This document shows, one piece after another, positions 9,251-18,463 of a stretch of DNA of 64,000 nucleotides. Origin of the DNA: Poriferisodalis sp965204195. GTDB lineage: Bacteria; Actinomycetota; Acidimicrobiia; Acidimicrobiales; Poriferisodalaceae. Positions within the stretch are counted from its first letter, which is position 1; each line of letters starts with the position of its first letter. The notes below the pieces were generated by a model that was given only the letters and a program-made list of their open reading frames with translations, made no database searches and had not been told where the DNA came from. A program made the position numbers and the translations under genes. The stretch spans positions 1,302,001 through 1,366,000 of the forward strand of contig NZ_OZ241975.1 of the NCBI RefSeq assembly GCF_965204195.1. The letters are read 5' to 3'.

Positions 9251-10414
9251 TCAGGCGACGATGCCGTCGTTGCGGAGTTGGGCGATCTCGGCGGGGGAGC
9301 GGCCTAGCTCGGCCAGCACCTCGTCGGTGTGCTCGCCCTTGGTCGGAGCCAGGCGCTCGAGCTCGGTGGGCGTCTTGCTGAACCGGGCCGGAAAGCGGGT
9401 AGTGCGGACCTGGCCCGCCACGGGGTGACGGTGGGTCAGCACCGTCTCGTTGTGCTTCACCTGGGGGTCATCGAACACTTCGGTGATGTCCAGCACGGGC
9501 GCACACGGAACGTCGGCGCTCTCGAGCAGCTTCAGCGCTTCGGCCGTGGTGAACTCGCCGAGCAGCTCGGCGAATTCCTGCTGGTGCTCATTGGAGTTGC
9601 GTATCCGGGCCTCGCGAGTGGCGAAGCGAGGATCGTCGGCCAGGTGCGGCACATCGAGCGCGAGGCACACGCGGCGGTATTGGTCGTCTGACGGCCAGAT
9701 GGCGCCCACCGCGCCGTCAGTGGTCTCCCAGGGGCTGTACCACTCGCTGTAGGACGGTGTGGGCGTTGCGTCGGGCACCGACTCGTTCCAGAAGTAGTCG
9801 AGCCACATCCACGACAGCGTGGAATCGAGCAGGTTGACCTCGACGTGCTGGCCGCCGGCGCCGTTCGCCCGCGCCAGCAAGGCTCCGAGCACAGCGTTGG
9901 CGCCTGTCATTGCCGTGGTCTTGTCGGCCGTGGCCGACTTGACGAAGTCGCCGCCCTGCGCCTCGGTCATGCCCGACAGCGACTGGATGATCGGGTCGTA
10001 CACCGGTTGGTGCGCATAGGGCCCGTCGGGGCCGAAACCCGACACCGACAGGTACACGAGATCGGGGTTGACGGCGCTGAGATCGTCGTAGCCGATGCGC
10101 AGGCGCTCGGCCACCCCCGGTCGGAAGTTCTGGACGAACACATCGGCACCCTTGACGAGCTGCAGCAGGATCTCTCGCCCGCGCTCGTCGCGGATATCCA
10201 GATCCATGCCTCGCTTGTTGCGGTGCATCTGGACCCAGCAGCCTGATTGATCACCCACGATCGCACCGGTCAGGCGCATGACATCGGAGGCGCCCACTTT
10301 CTCGATCAGCACCACGTCGGCGCCCATCTCGGCGAGGTGCGACGACACCCAGGCGCCTGCGACCGCGCTGGAGACGTCCACGACGGTGATGCCTTCGAGC
10401 GGTCCTGTCCCCAT
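9251..10414 (-). CDS. CaiB/BaiF-family CoA-transferase
   Basis: A protein of 387 aa. The ATG at 10412-10414 is preceded by GGAGG, which sets this start over longer in-frame extensions upstream. Class III CoA-transferase features include an N-terminal VVDVSSAVAGAWVSSHLAEMGADV segment and the family SVSGFGPDGPYA segment near residue 135. It moves CoA between carboxylic acids. The alpha/beta hydrolase at 10426 lies 11 bases upstream on the same strand, so the two are likely one operon. The substrate is not predictable. Confidence 0.88.
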   Translation of the reverse strand: MGTGPLEGITVVDVSSAVAGAWVSSHLAEMGADVVLIEKVGASDVMRLTGAIVGDQSGCWVQMHRNKRGMDLDIRDERGREILLQLVKGADVFVQNFRPGVAERLRIGYDDLSAVNPDLVYLSVSGFGPDGPYAHQPVYDPIIQSLSGMTEAQGGDFVKSATADKTTAMTGANAVLGALLARANGAGGQHVEVNLLDSTLSWMWLDYFWNESVPDATPTPSYSEWYSPWETTDGAVGAIWPSDDQYRRVCLALDVPHLADDPRFATREARIRNSNEHQQEFAELLGEFTTAEALKLLESADVPCAPVLDITEVFDDPQVKHNETVLTHRHPVAGQVRTTRFPARFSKTPTELERLAPTKGEHTDEVLAELGRSPAEIAQLRNDGIVA

Positions 10415-10425
10415 GGGTGCCTCCT

Positions 10426-11235
10426 CTAGCGGGTGGGCAGTGTGTCGGCGTGTTGCCGGATGAATCTGGTGGCAGCGGCGTTCCATCCTGCGGGGTCTTG
10501 GGCGTTGACCGCGTGCGAGGCCGGCAGTTCGGCGATCTCGAGGCCGGGAATCCGGTGCGCTCGCGGCAGGAGCTGCTGGAAGCGGCCCTCCTCTGTGCCA
10601 TTGGTGAGCAGCACGGGAACGGCAACATCGGCCAAGCGCTCCCCGAGCGGGACGCCCGCATTGGTGAAGCGGAACGAGTTGACGAGTCCCGTCGCATCGT
10701 GCTCGGAGAATTCGCCGGCCAGCTTGGCGCGCACCGCCGGCGAGATGCGCGTCGATCGTCCCGGATTGATCCAGCTGTCGCGCAGCACTTCGATGCCATG
10801 CGTCTCGACCTCGAGCGCCCGCTCCTCGACCATCGTCTCGGTTCGCTCCCTCCACACGGCGGGCTCGCTGAAGGCCGAAGAAGAGTTGGTGAGCACTACG
10901 CCGACGACGTGAGCGGAGTGCGCCAGCACGTAGTGCAAGGCCAGCGCCGCCCCCAGCGACTGCCCGATCATCCAGATCCGCTCAGCGCCGAGTTCGACTC
11001 GCAGCCGCTCGAATTCGGCCACGTAGCTGTGCGGCCGGTACCGCTCAGGATCGGCAGGGCTGGGCGATCTGCCGTGTCCCCACAGCTCGATCACCACTGG
11101 GCGGCAGACCGCCTGCAGCGCGCCGAGGTTGTCGTCCCAGTACGAGCGACTGCCCAGCGCACCGTGCACCAGCAGCGCCAGCGGGCCGTCGCCATCGTGG
11201 ACGACTGCGTGAAGACGTTCTTCGTCCGCGGTCAT
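10426..11235 (-). CDS. Alpha/beta-fold hydrolase
   Basis: A protein of 269 aa with LLVHGALGS (oxyanion hole region, residues ~21-29), WGHGRS, and the nucleophile elbow GQSLGA; the C-terminal His is probably in LPASHAVN. It is a cytoplasmic esterase, lactonase or thioesterase of unknown substrate. It sits directly upstream of the CaiB-type CoA-transferase with an 11-bp gap and downstream of the amidase on the same strand, suggesting a three-gene unit. Confidence 0.85.
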   Translation of the reverse strand: MTADEERLHAVVHDGDGPLALLVHGALGSRSYWDDNLGALQAVCRPVVIELWGHGRSPSPADPERYRPHSYVAEFERLRVELGAERIWMIGQSLGAALALHYVLAHSAHVVGVVLTNSSSAFSEPAVWRERTETMVEERALEVETHGIEVLRDSWINPGRSTRISPAVRAKLAGEFSEHDATGLVNSFRFTNAGVPLGERLADVAVPVLLTNGTEEGRFQQLLPRAHRIPGLEIAELPASHAVNAQDPAGWNAAATRFIRQHADTLPTR

Positions 11236-11298
11236 GGCGCGCTGCGAAGGGTTCGCAAGCTGTTTCGGCTCTTGGCTGGAGGACGAGCGCAGCGTGGC

Positions 11299-12753
11299 CT
11301 AGAAGCCCGACGGTCGCTGGAATCCGCCGAGCGCCTCGTTCAGGAAGCGGCCTACAGCCAGCGTCGTGCGGTCCTCCAGGAATGGTCCTGCGATCTGCAC
11401 CCCGACGGGCAGATCGCCCCCGGCCGCGGGCACTGTGCCGACGGGCACCACGGTGGCGGGCAGCCATGACACGCCGGTGAGCCCCATCCACTTGATGATG
11501 TCGAAGTACGGCCGGCTCTCGCCGTTCACCGTGATGCGGCGGTTGGTGGCCGGGCGGCTGTGGTCGTGGCGGACTGCAGCGGTCGGCGTCACCGGCAGCA
11601 GCACCACATCCCAGTCGGTGAAGAACTCCTCCCAGCGCCTGCGCTGCTGCAGCCGGCGCTCGTGCCAGCTCAGCCATTCCCGGTGGCGCATCGCGGCATA
11701 CCAGATGCCCAGATCGCCCTGAGGCTCGTCGCTCGACGACGCGATCTCCTCGAGCTGGGCGAGCGTCCATGTGCCGGCCTCGGCCGCGGAGAGCAGGTGG
11801 AGGAACGTGTCGACGGCTTTCTCGAACGTGAACGACGGCCGAGCCTCGGTGTCGACCCGGGCGCCCGCCTGTTCCAGCGCGCTGGCCGCGCCCAGCAGCA
11901 GCTCCCGGTACTCGGTGTCGATCGGGCACAGCTCCTCGTCGAGCCACACCGCCACCCGGAAGTCGGAGATGTCGCTGTGGCGGGCCGGCGGCAGGTCGAG
12001 CGAATACGCCTTGGAGTTCCACGCGTCAGGCCCGGCCAGAATGTCGAGCGCCATTTCCAGATCGTCGACGTCACGTGCCATCGGTCCGGCAACGGCGATG
12101 TCGGCCTGGCTGAGCGTGCCCGGCATGCCGGGGATCTGGCCCAGTGCCGACACGACGCCGTAGCTGGGCTTGTGTCCGGTGACTCCCGACCAGTGCGACG
12201 GGATGCGGATGGAACCGCCGATGTCAGAGCCCAGTTCGAGCGGGGTGTAGCCGGCAGCCAGCGCCGCCCCCGATCCGCCCGACGATCCGCCGGGGGTGTG
12301 CTCCACGTTGTACGGGTTGGCGGTGGTGCCGTACACCTCGTTGTACGACTGCGCGTCGCCCGCGAACAGCGGCAGGTTGGTCTTGGCGAACACCACCGCC
12401 CCCGCAGCCTTGTAGCGAGCCACGGGATCGGCGTCGCGCTCAGGCACGAAGTCGGCGAGCGCCGGGGCGCCGGAGGTGGTGACCAGCCCCTCGGTCTGGA
12501 ACGAGTCCTTGATGGTGACGGGAACGCCGTGCAGCGGCCCCAGCTCGTCTCCGCGGGCCACTGCTGCGTCTGCCGCATCGGCAGCGGTCCGTGCGCGCTC
12601 GGCATCGAGTGCCACTACGGCGTTGATGGGACCGTCGAGACGGTCCACCCGTGCGAGCGCCGCTTCGAGCAGTTCCCTGGAGGAGACATCCCCAGCGGCG
12701 ATGGCGGCCGCAGTCTCCAGAGTCGTGGCGTAGGCGAAATCATCCGCGGCCAT
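11299..12753 (-). CDS. Amidase (amidase-signature family), second copy
   Basis: A protein of 484 aa. The ATG at 12751-12753 is chosen because GGAGGT lies 7 nt upstream; a longer in-frame extension to 12873 has no such site. Catalytic elements are VTIKDSF (Lys), PGGSSGGSG and SDIGGSIR (Ser nucleophile). It is related to, but clearly diverged from, the amidase at 6730. Together with the downstream hydrolase and CoA-transferase it probably serves breakdown of an amide. Confidence 0.9.
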   Translation of the reverse strand: MAADDFAYATTLETAAAIAAGDVSSRELLEAALARVDRLDGPINAVVALDAERARTAADAADAAVARGDELGPLHGVPVTIKDSFQTEGLVTTSGAPALADFVPERDADPVARYKAAGAVVFAKTNLPLFAGDAQSYNEVYGTTANPYNVEHTPGGSSGGSGAALAAGYTPLELGSDIGGSIRIPSHWSGVTGHKPSYGVVSALGQIPGMPGTLSQADIAVAGPMARDVDDLEMALDILAGPDAWNSKAYSLDLPPARHSDISDFRVAVWLDEELCPIDTEYRELLLGAASALEQAGARVDTEARPSFTFEKAVDTFLHLLSAAEAGTWTLAQLEEIASSSDEPQGDLGIWYAAMRHREWLSWHERRLQQRRRWEEFFTDWDVVLLPVTPTAAVRHDHSRPATNRRITVNGESRPYFDIIKWMGLTGVSWLPATVVPVGTVPAAGGDLPVGVQIAGPFLEDRTTLAVGRFLNEALGGFQRPSGF

Positions 12754-12920
12754 GTGCCGGACCTCCTGCACTGACAAGTCGGTGGTGGCCGGGATCGTCC
12801 TGGCCACGTTCGTGTTGAACGGTGCAGGCAACCTAGTTCGCCGCATCCGCCTGCTGCCTGCCTGCGCCAGCATGCCGAAAATCGCTTGTCTGCGGCGTGC
12901 AGCGGCACGACGGTAGGCAG

Positions 12921-13601
12921 ATGCGAAATATCACGAAATTCATTGTGCTGAGCGCGAGCCTGGGCCTGCTGAGCCTTCCGATGGCGTCAGCGGCGTCGGC
13001 GGGGCCCGCCCTGTCACTGCGGGGCGGCAGTGCGGCGCTACCTGAGCGGCCACCAGCACGCGATCCCGTGCTGGGAGACCTGCGCATCGAGGTGGACAGC
13101 CGGGATCCTGCCCACAAGGCCGAGCGCGTCGGCAAGGCCGCCAACTTGGGCCTGTCGTCGCTGTCGTTCCCGCGCCCGGTGCCGCTGTTCGCGCCGCCGG
13201 CGCAGAGGGTGCGCACATTGGTCGGCATCGATACGTGGTTCTGGGTGTCGGCTGCGAGCTGGCGGCCCATCGTGCGCGTCGTCGCCGCCGGGAAGGTCGT
13301 GGTCACCCTCGTCGCTACGCCGGTGACCTTGCAGCTGGTCCCCGGTGACGGTTCACCGCTGGTGTCGTGCCCGGGTCCTGGCCTGCCCTGGCTCGTGCCC
13401 GGGACTCGCTCGCTGTGCAGTCACGTCTTCCAGCGTGCCTCCACTGCAGGGCTCACGGGTCGTTTCCGCGGCACGGTGCAGACGGTCTGGACGGTGCGCT
13501 GGACCTCAAACACCGGACTGAGCGGGATCGCTGGGCCAGTCATCGTGCCGACGCCTGTGTCGTTGCGAGTGGTGGAGGCACAGCCGGTGCTGGGGCGCTG
13601 A
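12921..13601 (+). CDS. Secreted protein of unknown function, PKD-like
   Basis: A protein of 226 aa. Residues 1-27 form a signal peptide (KFIVLSASLGLLSLPMASAASA), with probable cleavage after an Ala-x-Ala. The mature part has two Cys (in SCPGPG and LCSHVF) and a beta-rich pattern VGIDTWFWVSAASWRP that resembles a small secreted family widespread in actinobacteria (from memory). It is exported to the cell surface or medium. No enzymatic motif is visible, and it stands alone between divergent and codirectional neighbours. Confidence 0.75.
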   Translation: MRNITKFIVLSASLGLLSLPMASAASAGPALSLRGGSAALPERPPARDPVLGDLRIEVDSRDPAHKAERVGKAANLGLSSLSFPRPVPLFAPPAQRVRTLVGIDTWFWVSAASWRPIVRVVAAGKVVVTLVATPVTLQLVPGDGSPLVSCPGPGLPWLVPGTRSLCSHVFQRASTAGLTGRFRGTVQTVWTVRWTSNTGLSGIAGPVIVPTPVSLRVVEAQPVLGR

Positions 13602-13659
13602 TCAGAGGCGTCCCGCAGCCGAACTAGGTTCTGCGCGCAACCAACGGAAGGGCGTCGTC

Positions 13660-16143
13660 GTGCTGGGCTGTCGAGTACTGGACCTGTCGGATCATCGAGG
13701 TCAATTGGCCGGGGCAGTGCTGGCCGACCTCGGTGCCGATGTGATCTTGGTGGAGCCGCCGGACGGGTCGGCGGCGCGCACGGTCGGCCCCTTCGTGGCA
13801 GGCCGCGAGGACGACCCCGAGGCTTCCCTGTGGTTCTGGTCGTACAACCGGGGCAAGCGCAGCATCGTGCTGGACCTTGACACCGATGAGGGCCGTGACC
13901 GGCTTCTCGAGCTCGCAGCCGGCGCTGACGTGGTGATCGAGTCCGACGTGCCCGGTGCGATGGCCGCTCGAGGTTTGGGCGCCGACGACTTGGCTGCGGC
14001 GAATCCTGCTCTCGTCTACACGTCGATCACGCCGTTCGGCCAGAGCGGACCCAAGGCGCACTGGGCCGCGACCGACCTCGTGGTCTCGGCGGCCTCGATG
14101 CTGTCCAACATCATCGGCGACGAAGACCGGCCGCCGCTGCGCATCCCGCTCGACCAGTGCTTCCTGCACGCATCTGCCGAAGCAGCGGCCGCCACGATGA
14201 TCGCATTGCGCGAGCGCAGCCGCTCGGGCCGGGGCCAGCACGTCGACGTGAGCGCCCAGCAGGCCGCCGGCCAGGCGCTGCAGTCGATGTCGCTGTGCCA
14301 TCTGTACAACTCGCCCGAGGCCACACGCTTCAGCGGCGGCGTCAAACTGGGCCCGTTCACGGTCCGCCTGCGCTCCCCGGCCGCGGACGGGTACGTCTCC
14401 ACCACGATCCTGTTCGGCGAGTCCATCGGCCCGTTCGGCCAGCGGCTGTTCGAATGGATGCACGCCCAGGGCGGCTGCTCCGACGCCGACCTCGAGATCG
14501 ACTGGATCAACTTCGTCGAAGGCGTGATGACGGGTCGCATCGGCTTCGGCGAGTACGACCGCATCCAGCAGGTCGCCGCCGATTTCACCGCAGGGCGCAC
14601 CAAAGCGGAACTGCTCGAGGCAGCACTCGAGCAGCGGCTGCTGATGGTGCCCATCACCACGGTGCAAGACGTGGTGGAGGCGCCGCACTACGCCGAGCGG
14701 GGTTTCTGGCGCGACATCGATGTCGGCGACCAGCAGGCCGTGCGCTTCCCGGGTCCGTTCGCGCTCATGAGCCGCACGCCGGTCGAACTCGCGGGGCCGC
14801 CGCCGACAGTGGGCGAGCACACCGATGCGGTGCTGGCCGACTCCGCCGCAGCGCCGCGCACCCCTGCGCTGGTTGCCGAGGATGTGTCGAAGCGCCTGAC
14901 CGCAGCGGTGCCCGCCGGTCACCGCGACCCCGCCCAGCCGCTCGCCGACGTCAAGATCCTCGACTTCATGTGGGTGATGGCCGGGCCGGCGGCCACGAGG
15001 GTGCTGGCCGACTGGGGCGCCACCGTGGTGCGTGTCGAATCGTCGAACAAGGTCGAGGCGGCCCGCACCATCCAACCGTTCCTCAACGATGAAGGCGGCC
15101 CTGACAACGGCGGTCTCTATCAGAACATGAACGCAGGAAAGCTCGGCATCACCATCGACATGGCGAAGTTGGACCAGCCGGCCTGCCGGGAATTGGTGCT
15201 CGACCTGGTGCGCTGGGCAGACGTGGTCTGCGAGTCGTTCTCGCCGAGGGCGATGCGCGAGTGGGGCCTGTCATACGACGACCTGTGCGAGGTGAATCCC
15301 GACATCATCATGGCGTCGAGCTGCCTCTTCGGGCAGTTCGGGCCGCTGTCGTCGCTCGCAGGCTTCGGCACCATGGGGGCATCGATGTCGGGCTTCTATG
15401 AGATGACCGGCTGGCCCGACCGTGACCCCGCCGGCGTCTTTGGCGCCTACACCGACTACGTGTCCCCACGATTCTTGAGCACGGCGATCCTGGCGGCGCT
15501 GGACCATCGAGACCGAACCGGCGAGGGCCAGTACATCGACCTCTCCCAGGCCGAGGCGTCCATGTCGTTCCTGGCGCCAGCGGTGCTCGACTACACGCTC
15601 AACGGCCAGATGCCCGCCAAGCTGGGCAACGCCCATCCGCAGATGTCGCCCCACGGCGTCTACGCGAGCGCGGGCGAGAACCGCTGGATCGCTATCGCCT
15701 GCGAGAACGACGACCAATGGAAGGCACTGTGCTGGATTGTCGGGGAGTCGCTGGGCGAGTTCGGCGAGCTGGGTCTGGCTGAGCGGCGGGAGCGAGCCGA
15801 CGACATCGACGCAGCGATCACGGCGTGGACATCGTGCCGGGAAGGCAGCGAAACCGACGCGCTCTTGCAGAGTGCGGGCATACCTGCTCATGCGATCCCG
15901 ACCTCGGTGACGATGCCGATCGACGGTCAACTCGTGCATCGCAATCACTTCCGCAATGTCACCCATGCCACGAACGGCACCATGTGGGTGGAAGGCGCTC
16001 GGTTTGCCATGTCACGCAGTTCCGATGGCATCCACCACGGCGGGCCGACCTACGGCGAGCACACCTTCGAGGTGCTGGAGCGACTGCTCGGCTACGACTC
16101 GGATCAGATCGCCGAGCTGGCGGTGGCCGGAGTGCTCGAATAG
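13660..16143 (+). CDS. Two-domain (tandem) CaiB/BaiF CoA-transferase
   Basis: A protein of 827 aa starting at GTG 13660, about twice the normal family length. Domain 1 (about residues 1-400) opens with CRVLDLSDHRGQLAGAVLADLGAD and has SITPFGQSGPKA. Domain 2 (about 425-827) opens with VKILDFMWVMAGPAATRVLADWGA. Both halves are class III CoA-transferase modules in one uninterrupted frame. The usual enzyme is an interlocked dimer, so this could be a single-chain version, but which half keeps the catalytic Asp was not resolved. It lies near another CoA-transferase, a thioesterase and a CoA ligase. Confidence 0.85.
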   Translation: MLGCRVLDLSDHRGQLAGAVLADLGADVILVEPPDGSAARTVGPFVAGREDDPEASLWFWSYNRGKRSIVLDLDTDEGRDRLLELAAGADVVIESDVPGAMAARGLGADDLAAANPALVYTSITPFGQSGPKAHWAATDLVVSAASMLSNIIGDEDRPPLRIPLDQCFLHASAEAAAATMIALRERSRSGRGQHVDVSAQQAAGQALQSMSLCHLYNSPEATRFSGGVKLGPFTVRLRSPAADGYVSTTILFGESIGPFGQRLFEWMHAQGGCSDADLEIDWINFVEGVMTGRIGFGEYDRIQQVAADFTAGRTKAELLEAALEQRLLMVPITTVQDVVEAPHYAERGFWRDIDVGDQQAVRFPGPFALMSRTPVELAGPPPTVGEHTDAVLADSAAAPRTPALVAEDVSKRLTAAVPAGHRDPAQPLADVKILDFMWVMAGPAATRVLADWGATVVRVESSNKVEAARTIQPFLNDEGGPDNGGLYQNMNAGKLGITIDMAKLDQPACRELVLDLVRWADVVCESFSPRAMREWGLSYDDLCEVNPDIIMASSCLFGQFGPLSSLAGFGTMGASMSGFYEMTGWPDRDPAGVFGAYTDYVSPRFLSTAILAALDHRDRTGEGQYIDLSQAEASMSFLAPAVLDYTLNGQMPAKLGNAHPQMSPHGVYASAGENRWIAIACENDDQWKALCWIVGESLGEFGELGLAERRERADDIDAAITAWTSCREGSETDALLQSAGIPAHAIPTSVTMPIDGQLVHRNHFRNVTHATNGTMWVEGARFAMSRSSDGIHHGGPTYGEHTFEVLERLLGYDSDQIAELAVAGVLE

Positions 16144-16179
16144 CCGACGGTCGGGTGGGACTGCCCCCGAGCCGCGGGC

Positions 16180-17208
16180 TCAGCTCTCGAACGTGCCGAC
16201 CTTCTCGCCGGTGACGTTCTCGTAGTTCCGATTCAGGAACCAGCGCTGGTAGTCGCCGTAGGTGATCGGCTCGTGGCGAGCCGGGCGATCGTCGCTGACC
16301 GTGGTGGGCACGGGGTCGACTAGTGCGTCGTCGCGGGCTCCGTAGAAGAACGGCACGGCGTAGCGGTCGCCGGCCGAGAGGTTGCGTGCCCGGTGCGCCG
16401 TTGACAGATACACGTTGTTCGTCCAGCGCTTCAGCATGTCTCCGCTGTTGACGAGATAGGAGCCCGCCATCTGCGGCGGCTTGATCCAGTCGTAGCCGGC
16501 CGGGCGGATCTCCAGCCCCGGCACGTCGTTGGCCGGCAGGAACGTGAACACCGAGCTGTCTGTGTGCGGTGCGAGGCCCCACTCGTTGTCGTCGTAGTCC
16601 ATCGGCGGGTAGTGCGACATGCGCAGGGTCACGCTGGGTTTGTCGAAGTGCGGGTCGAAGTAGTCGGGGGACAGGTCGAGCGACAGCGCCAGGATCGGCA
16701 GCATCCGTGAGCCCAGAGCGATCAGCTGGTCGATGTAGCTCTCGCAGCTCTGTGCGAAGTCCTCGAGCGGCGGGAACTGGTTCTCGGTGTGGTAGCCGTG
16801 CCGGTGGCAGAAGAACGCCTCGTTCTGGTTCGGCTTGCGCACGGGCCCGGCAATGTCGGAGGCGTACGACGTTCCACCGCCCATGCCGAGGTAGCCGCCT
16901 GCCAGCTTGCCCATCGGGATCGAGTCCTTCACCGGCTGGGGGAGCGCATGCAGGCGGCGGGCCTCGTCGAACATGTGCTCGATGGTCTCGGCTGGCACAC
17001 CGTGGTTCACGATGAAGAAGAAGCCAACTTCGGTGAGGGCGTCGCGCAGCTCGGCGGCGAGGGCAGCTTGAGCCGCTGGATCGGGTACCGGCTCATTGAG
17101 CGGCGCCAAGTCCAAGACCGGAATGACGTCGGAACTGCTGTCCGCGTTCTCGCCCGGTTGCCGCTCCGGCGGCGGTGAGGTGCTGCGGTCCTGCGTCGTG
17201 AGCGCCAC
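16180..17208 (-). CDS. 2-oxoglutarate/Fe(II)-dependent oxygenase, isopenicillin-N-synthase type
   Basis: A protein of 342 aa. The GTG at 17206-17208 has AAGGAGG 4 nt upstream, so the much longer open frame to 18312 is not used. The N-terminal DIOX_N region contains GFFFIVNHGVPAE. Iron ligands are H and D of APHTDSS and the distal His in STAHRARN, followed by the 2OG-binding Arg about 10 residues later. It hydroxylates or desaturates an unknown small molecule. It is divergent from the quinone oxidoreductase at 17371. Confidence 0.88.
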   Translation of the reverse strand: MALTTQDRSTSPPPERQPGENADSSSDVIPVLDLAPLNEPVPDPAAQAALAAELRDALTEVGFFFIVNHGVPAETIEHMFDEARRLHALPQPVKDSIPMGKLAGGYLGMGGGTSYASDIAGPVRKPNQNEAFFCHRHGYHTENQFPPLEDFAQSCESYIDQLIALGSRMLPILALSLDLSPDYFDPHFDKPSVTLRMSHYPPMDYDDNEWGLAPHTDSSVFTFLPANDVPGLEIRPAGYDWIKPPQMAGSYLVNSGDMLKRWTNNVYLSTAHRARNLSAGDRYAVPFFYGARDDALVDPVPTTVSDDRPARHEPITYGDYQRWFLNRNYENVTGEKVGTFES

Positions 17209-17370
17209 GGTGCCTCCTTGCGCTCTCCCGAGCGTACGCGTGCGACGGCTCGTGTGTCGGGGGCGCTGAGCCCCTGAACGCGTGGCGGGCCGTTGGTACG
17301 GTTCTGCCGGATCGGATCGGCTGCATCGAGCCTGCCCGATCTGCGATACGAGCGACTTCAAGGGGAACTG

Positions 17371-18357
17371 ATGAGAGCGTGGCGACTGAACGAGCTGGGT
17401 TACCCGTGGGATGTGTTGCAGCTGGGCGAGTACGACTCGCCCGAACCCGGTCCGGGCCAGGCACGCATCACCGTGGAGGCCACCGATCTCAACTTCGCGG
17501 ACATCCTGCACTGCCAGGGCACCTACCAGGAGCGGTGGGATCCGCCCTTCACGCCCGGGATGGGAGCGTCCGGCACCGTGACCGCGGTCGGCCCCGACTG
17601 CGACTTGACGGTCGGTGACCGGGTCATCGGCTCGGGTGTCGGCAGCTGGGGCGGCTATGCCAGCGAAGCGCTCATCAGGGGTGCCACGGCACGGCACGTG
17701 CCCGACGATGTGTCGATCCCAGATGCGTGTGCCGCCAACGTGATTTACGGCACGGCGTGGTTCTCGCTGTATCGGCGGGGGCAGATGCAGGCCGGCGAGA
17801 CGGTGCTGGTGCTGGCTGCGGCGGGCGGCGTCGGCTCGGCTGCGGTGCAGATGGCCAAGGTTGCGGGCTGCACTGTGCTCGCTGCCGCTGGCGGGCCCGC
17901 CAAGGTGGAGACCTGCCGTCAGCTCGGCGCCGACATCGTCATCGACTACGACAACGACGACCTGTACCAGTCGGTGATGGATGCCACCGGCGGCCGGGGT
18001 TGCGACATCATCTACGACCCCGTCGGCGGCAAGTACTTCGATGTTGCCCGGCGGCTGGTGGCATGGGAAGGCCGCCTGCTGGTGGTCGGTTTCGCCAGCG
18101 GCACGATCCCGCAGGCCCCGGCGAACCACTTGCTGGTCAAGAACTATTCGGTGGTCGGCGTGCACATGGGCGGCTACCGGGGACGCAAAGACGAGGTGCT
18201 CGACGAGTGCTACGCCGAGATCTGGCCGCAGGTGGCCGACGGCAGGCTCGACCCGCTCGTCAGCCAGGAGCTGCCGCTCGAAGGCCTGATCGACGGCCTG
18301 CAGGCGTTGCACCAGCGCAAGACCACTGGCCGGGTCCTGCTCCGCCCCGACCTGTAG
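17371..18357 (+). CDS. NADPH:quinone oxidoreductase (zinc-independent MDR family)
   Basis: A protein of 328 aa starting at ATG 17371 behind AAGGGGA. It has the MDR catalytic-domain pattern DLNFADILHCQGTY near residue 45, PGMGASGTV, and a Rossmann GGVGSAAVQMAK segment near residue 155. Structural-zinc cysteines are missing, as in the quinone-reductase branch. It reduces quinones or enones with NADPH. It is divergent from the 2OG oxygenase, with the shared promoter region at 17209-17370. Confidence 0.88.
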   Translation: MRAWRLNELGYPWDVLQLGEYDSPEPGPGQARITVEATDLNFADILHCQGTYQERWDPPFTPGMGASGTVTAVGPDCDLTVGDRVIGSGVGSWGGYASEALIRGATARHVPDDVSIPDACAANVIYGTAWFSLYRRGQMQAGETVLVLAAAGGVGSAAVQMAKVAGCTVLAAAGGPAKVETCRQLGADIVIDYDNDDLYQSVMDATGGRGCDIIYDPVGGKYFDVARRLVAWEGRLLVVGFASGTIPQAPANHLLVKNYSVVGVHMGGYRGRKDEVLDECYAEIWPQVADGRLDPLVSQELPLEGLIDGLQALHQRKTTGRVLLRPDL

Positions 18358-18371
18358 ACGAACCTGACACG

Positions 18372-18463
18372 CCCGCTCAGCCGCGGGCCACTGTGGCTGT
18401 TGGTGCCCGCTCAGCCGCGGGCCACTGTGGCTGTTGGTGCCCGCTCAGCCGCGGGCCACTGTG
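18372..18463. repeat. 34-bp tandem direct repeat, 2.7 copies
   Basis: Units begin at 18372, 18406 and 18440 with the core CTCAGCCGCGGGCCACTGTG. The third unit is the last codons and stop of the acyl-CoA synthetase gene, so the array is a tandem duplication of that gene's 3' end into the spacer. Each unit holds GC-rich symmetry around CCGCGG. Confidence 0.9.

Noticed and set aside
17209..18312. N-terminal extension of the 2OG oxygenase on the minus strand
   Set aside because: AAGGAGG directly before GTG 17208 and family length show a shorter protein; the extra part is antisense to the quinone oxidoreductase.
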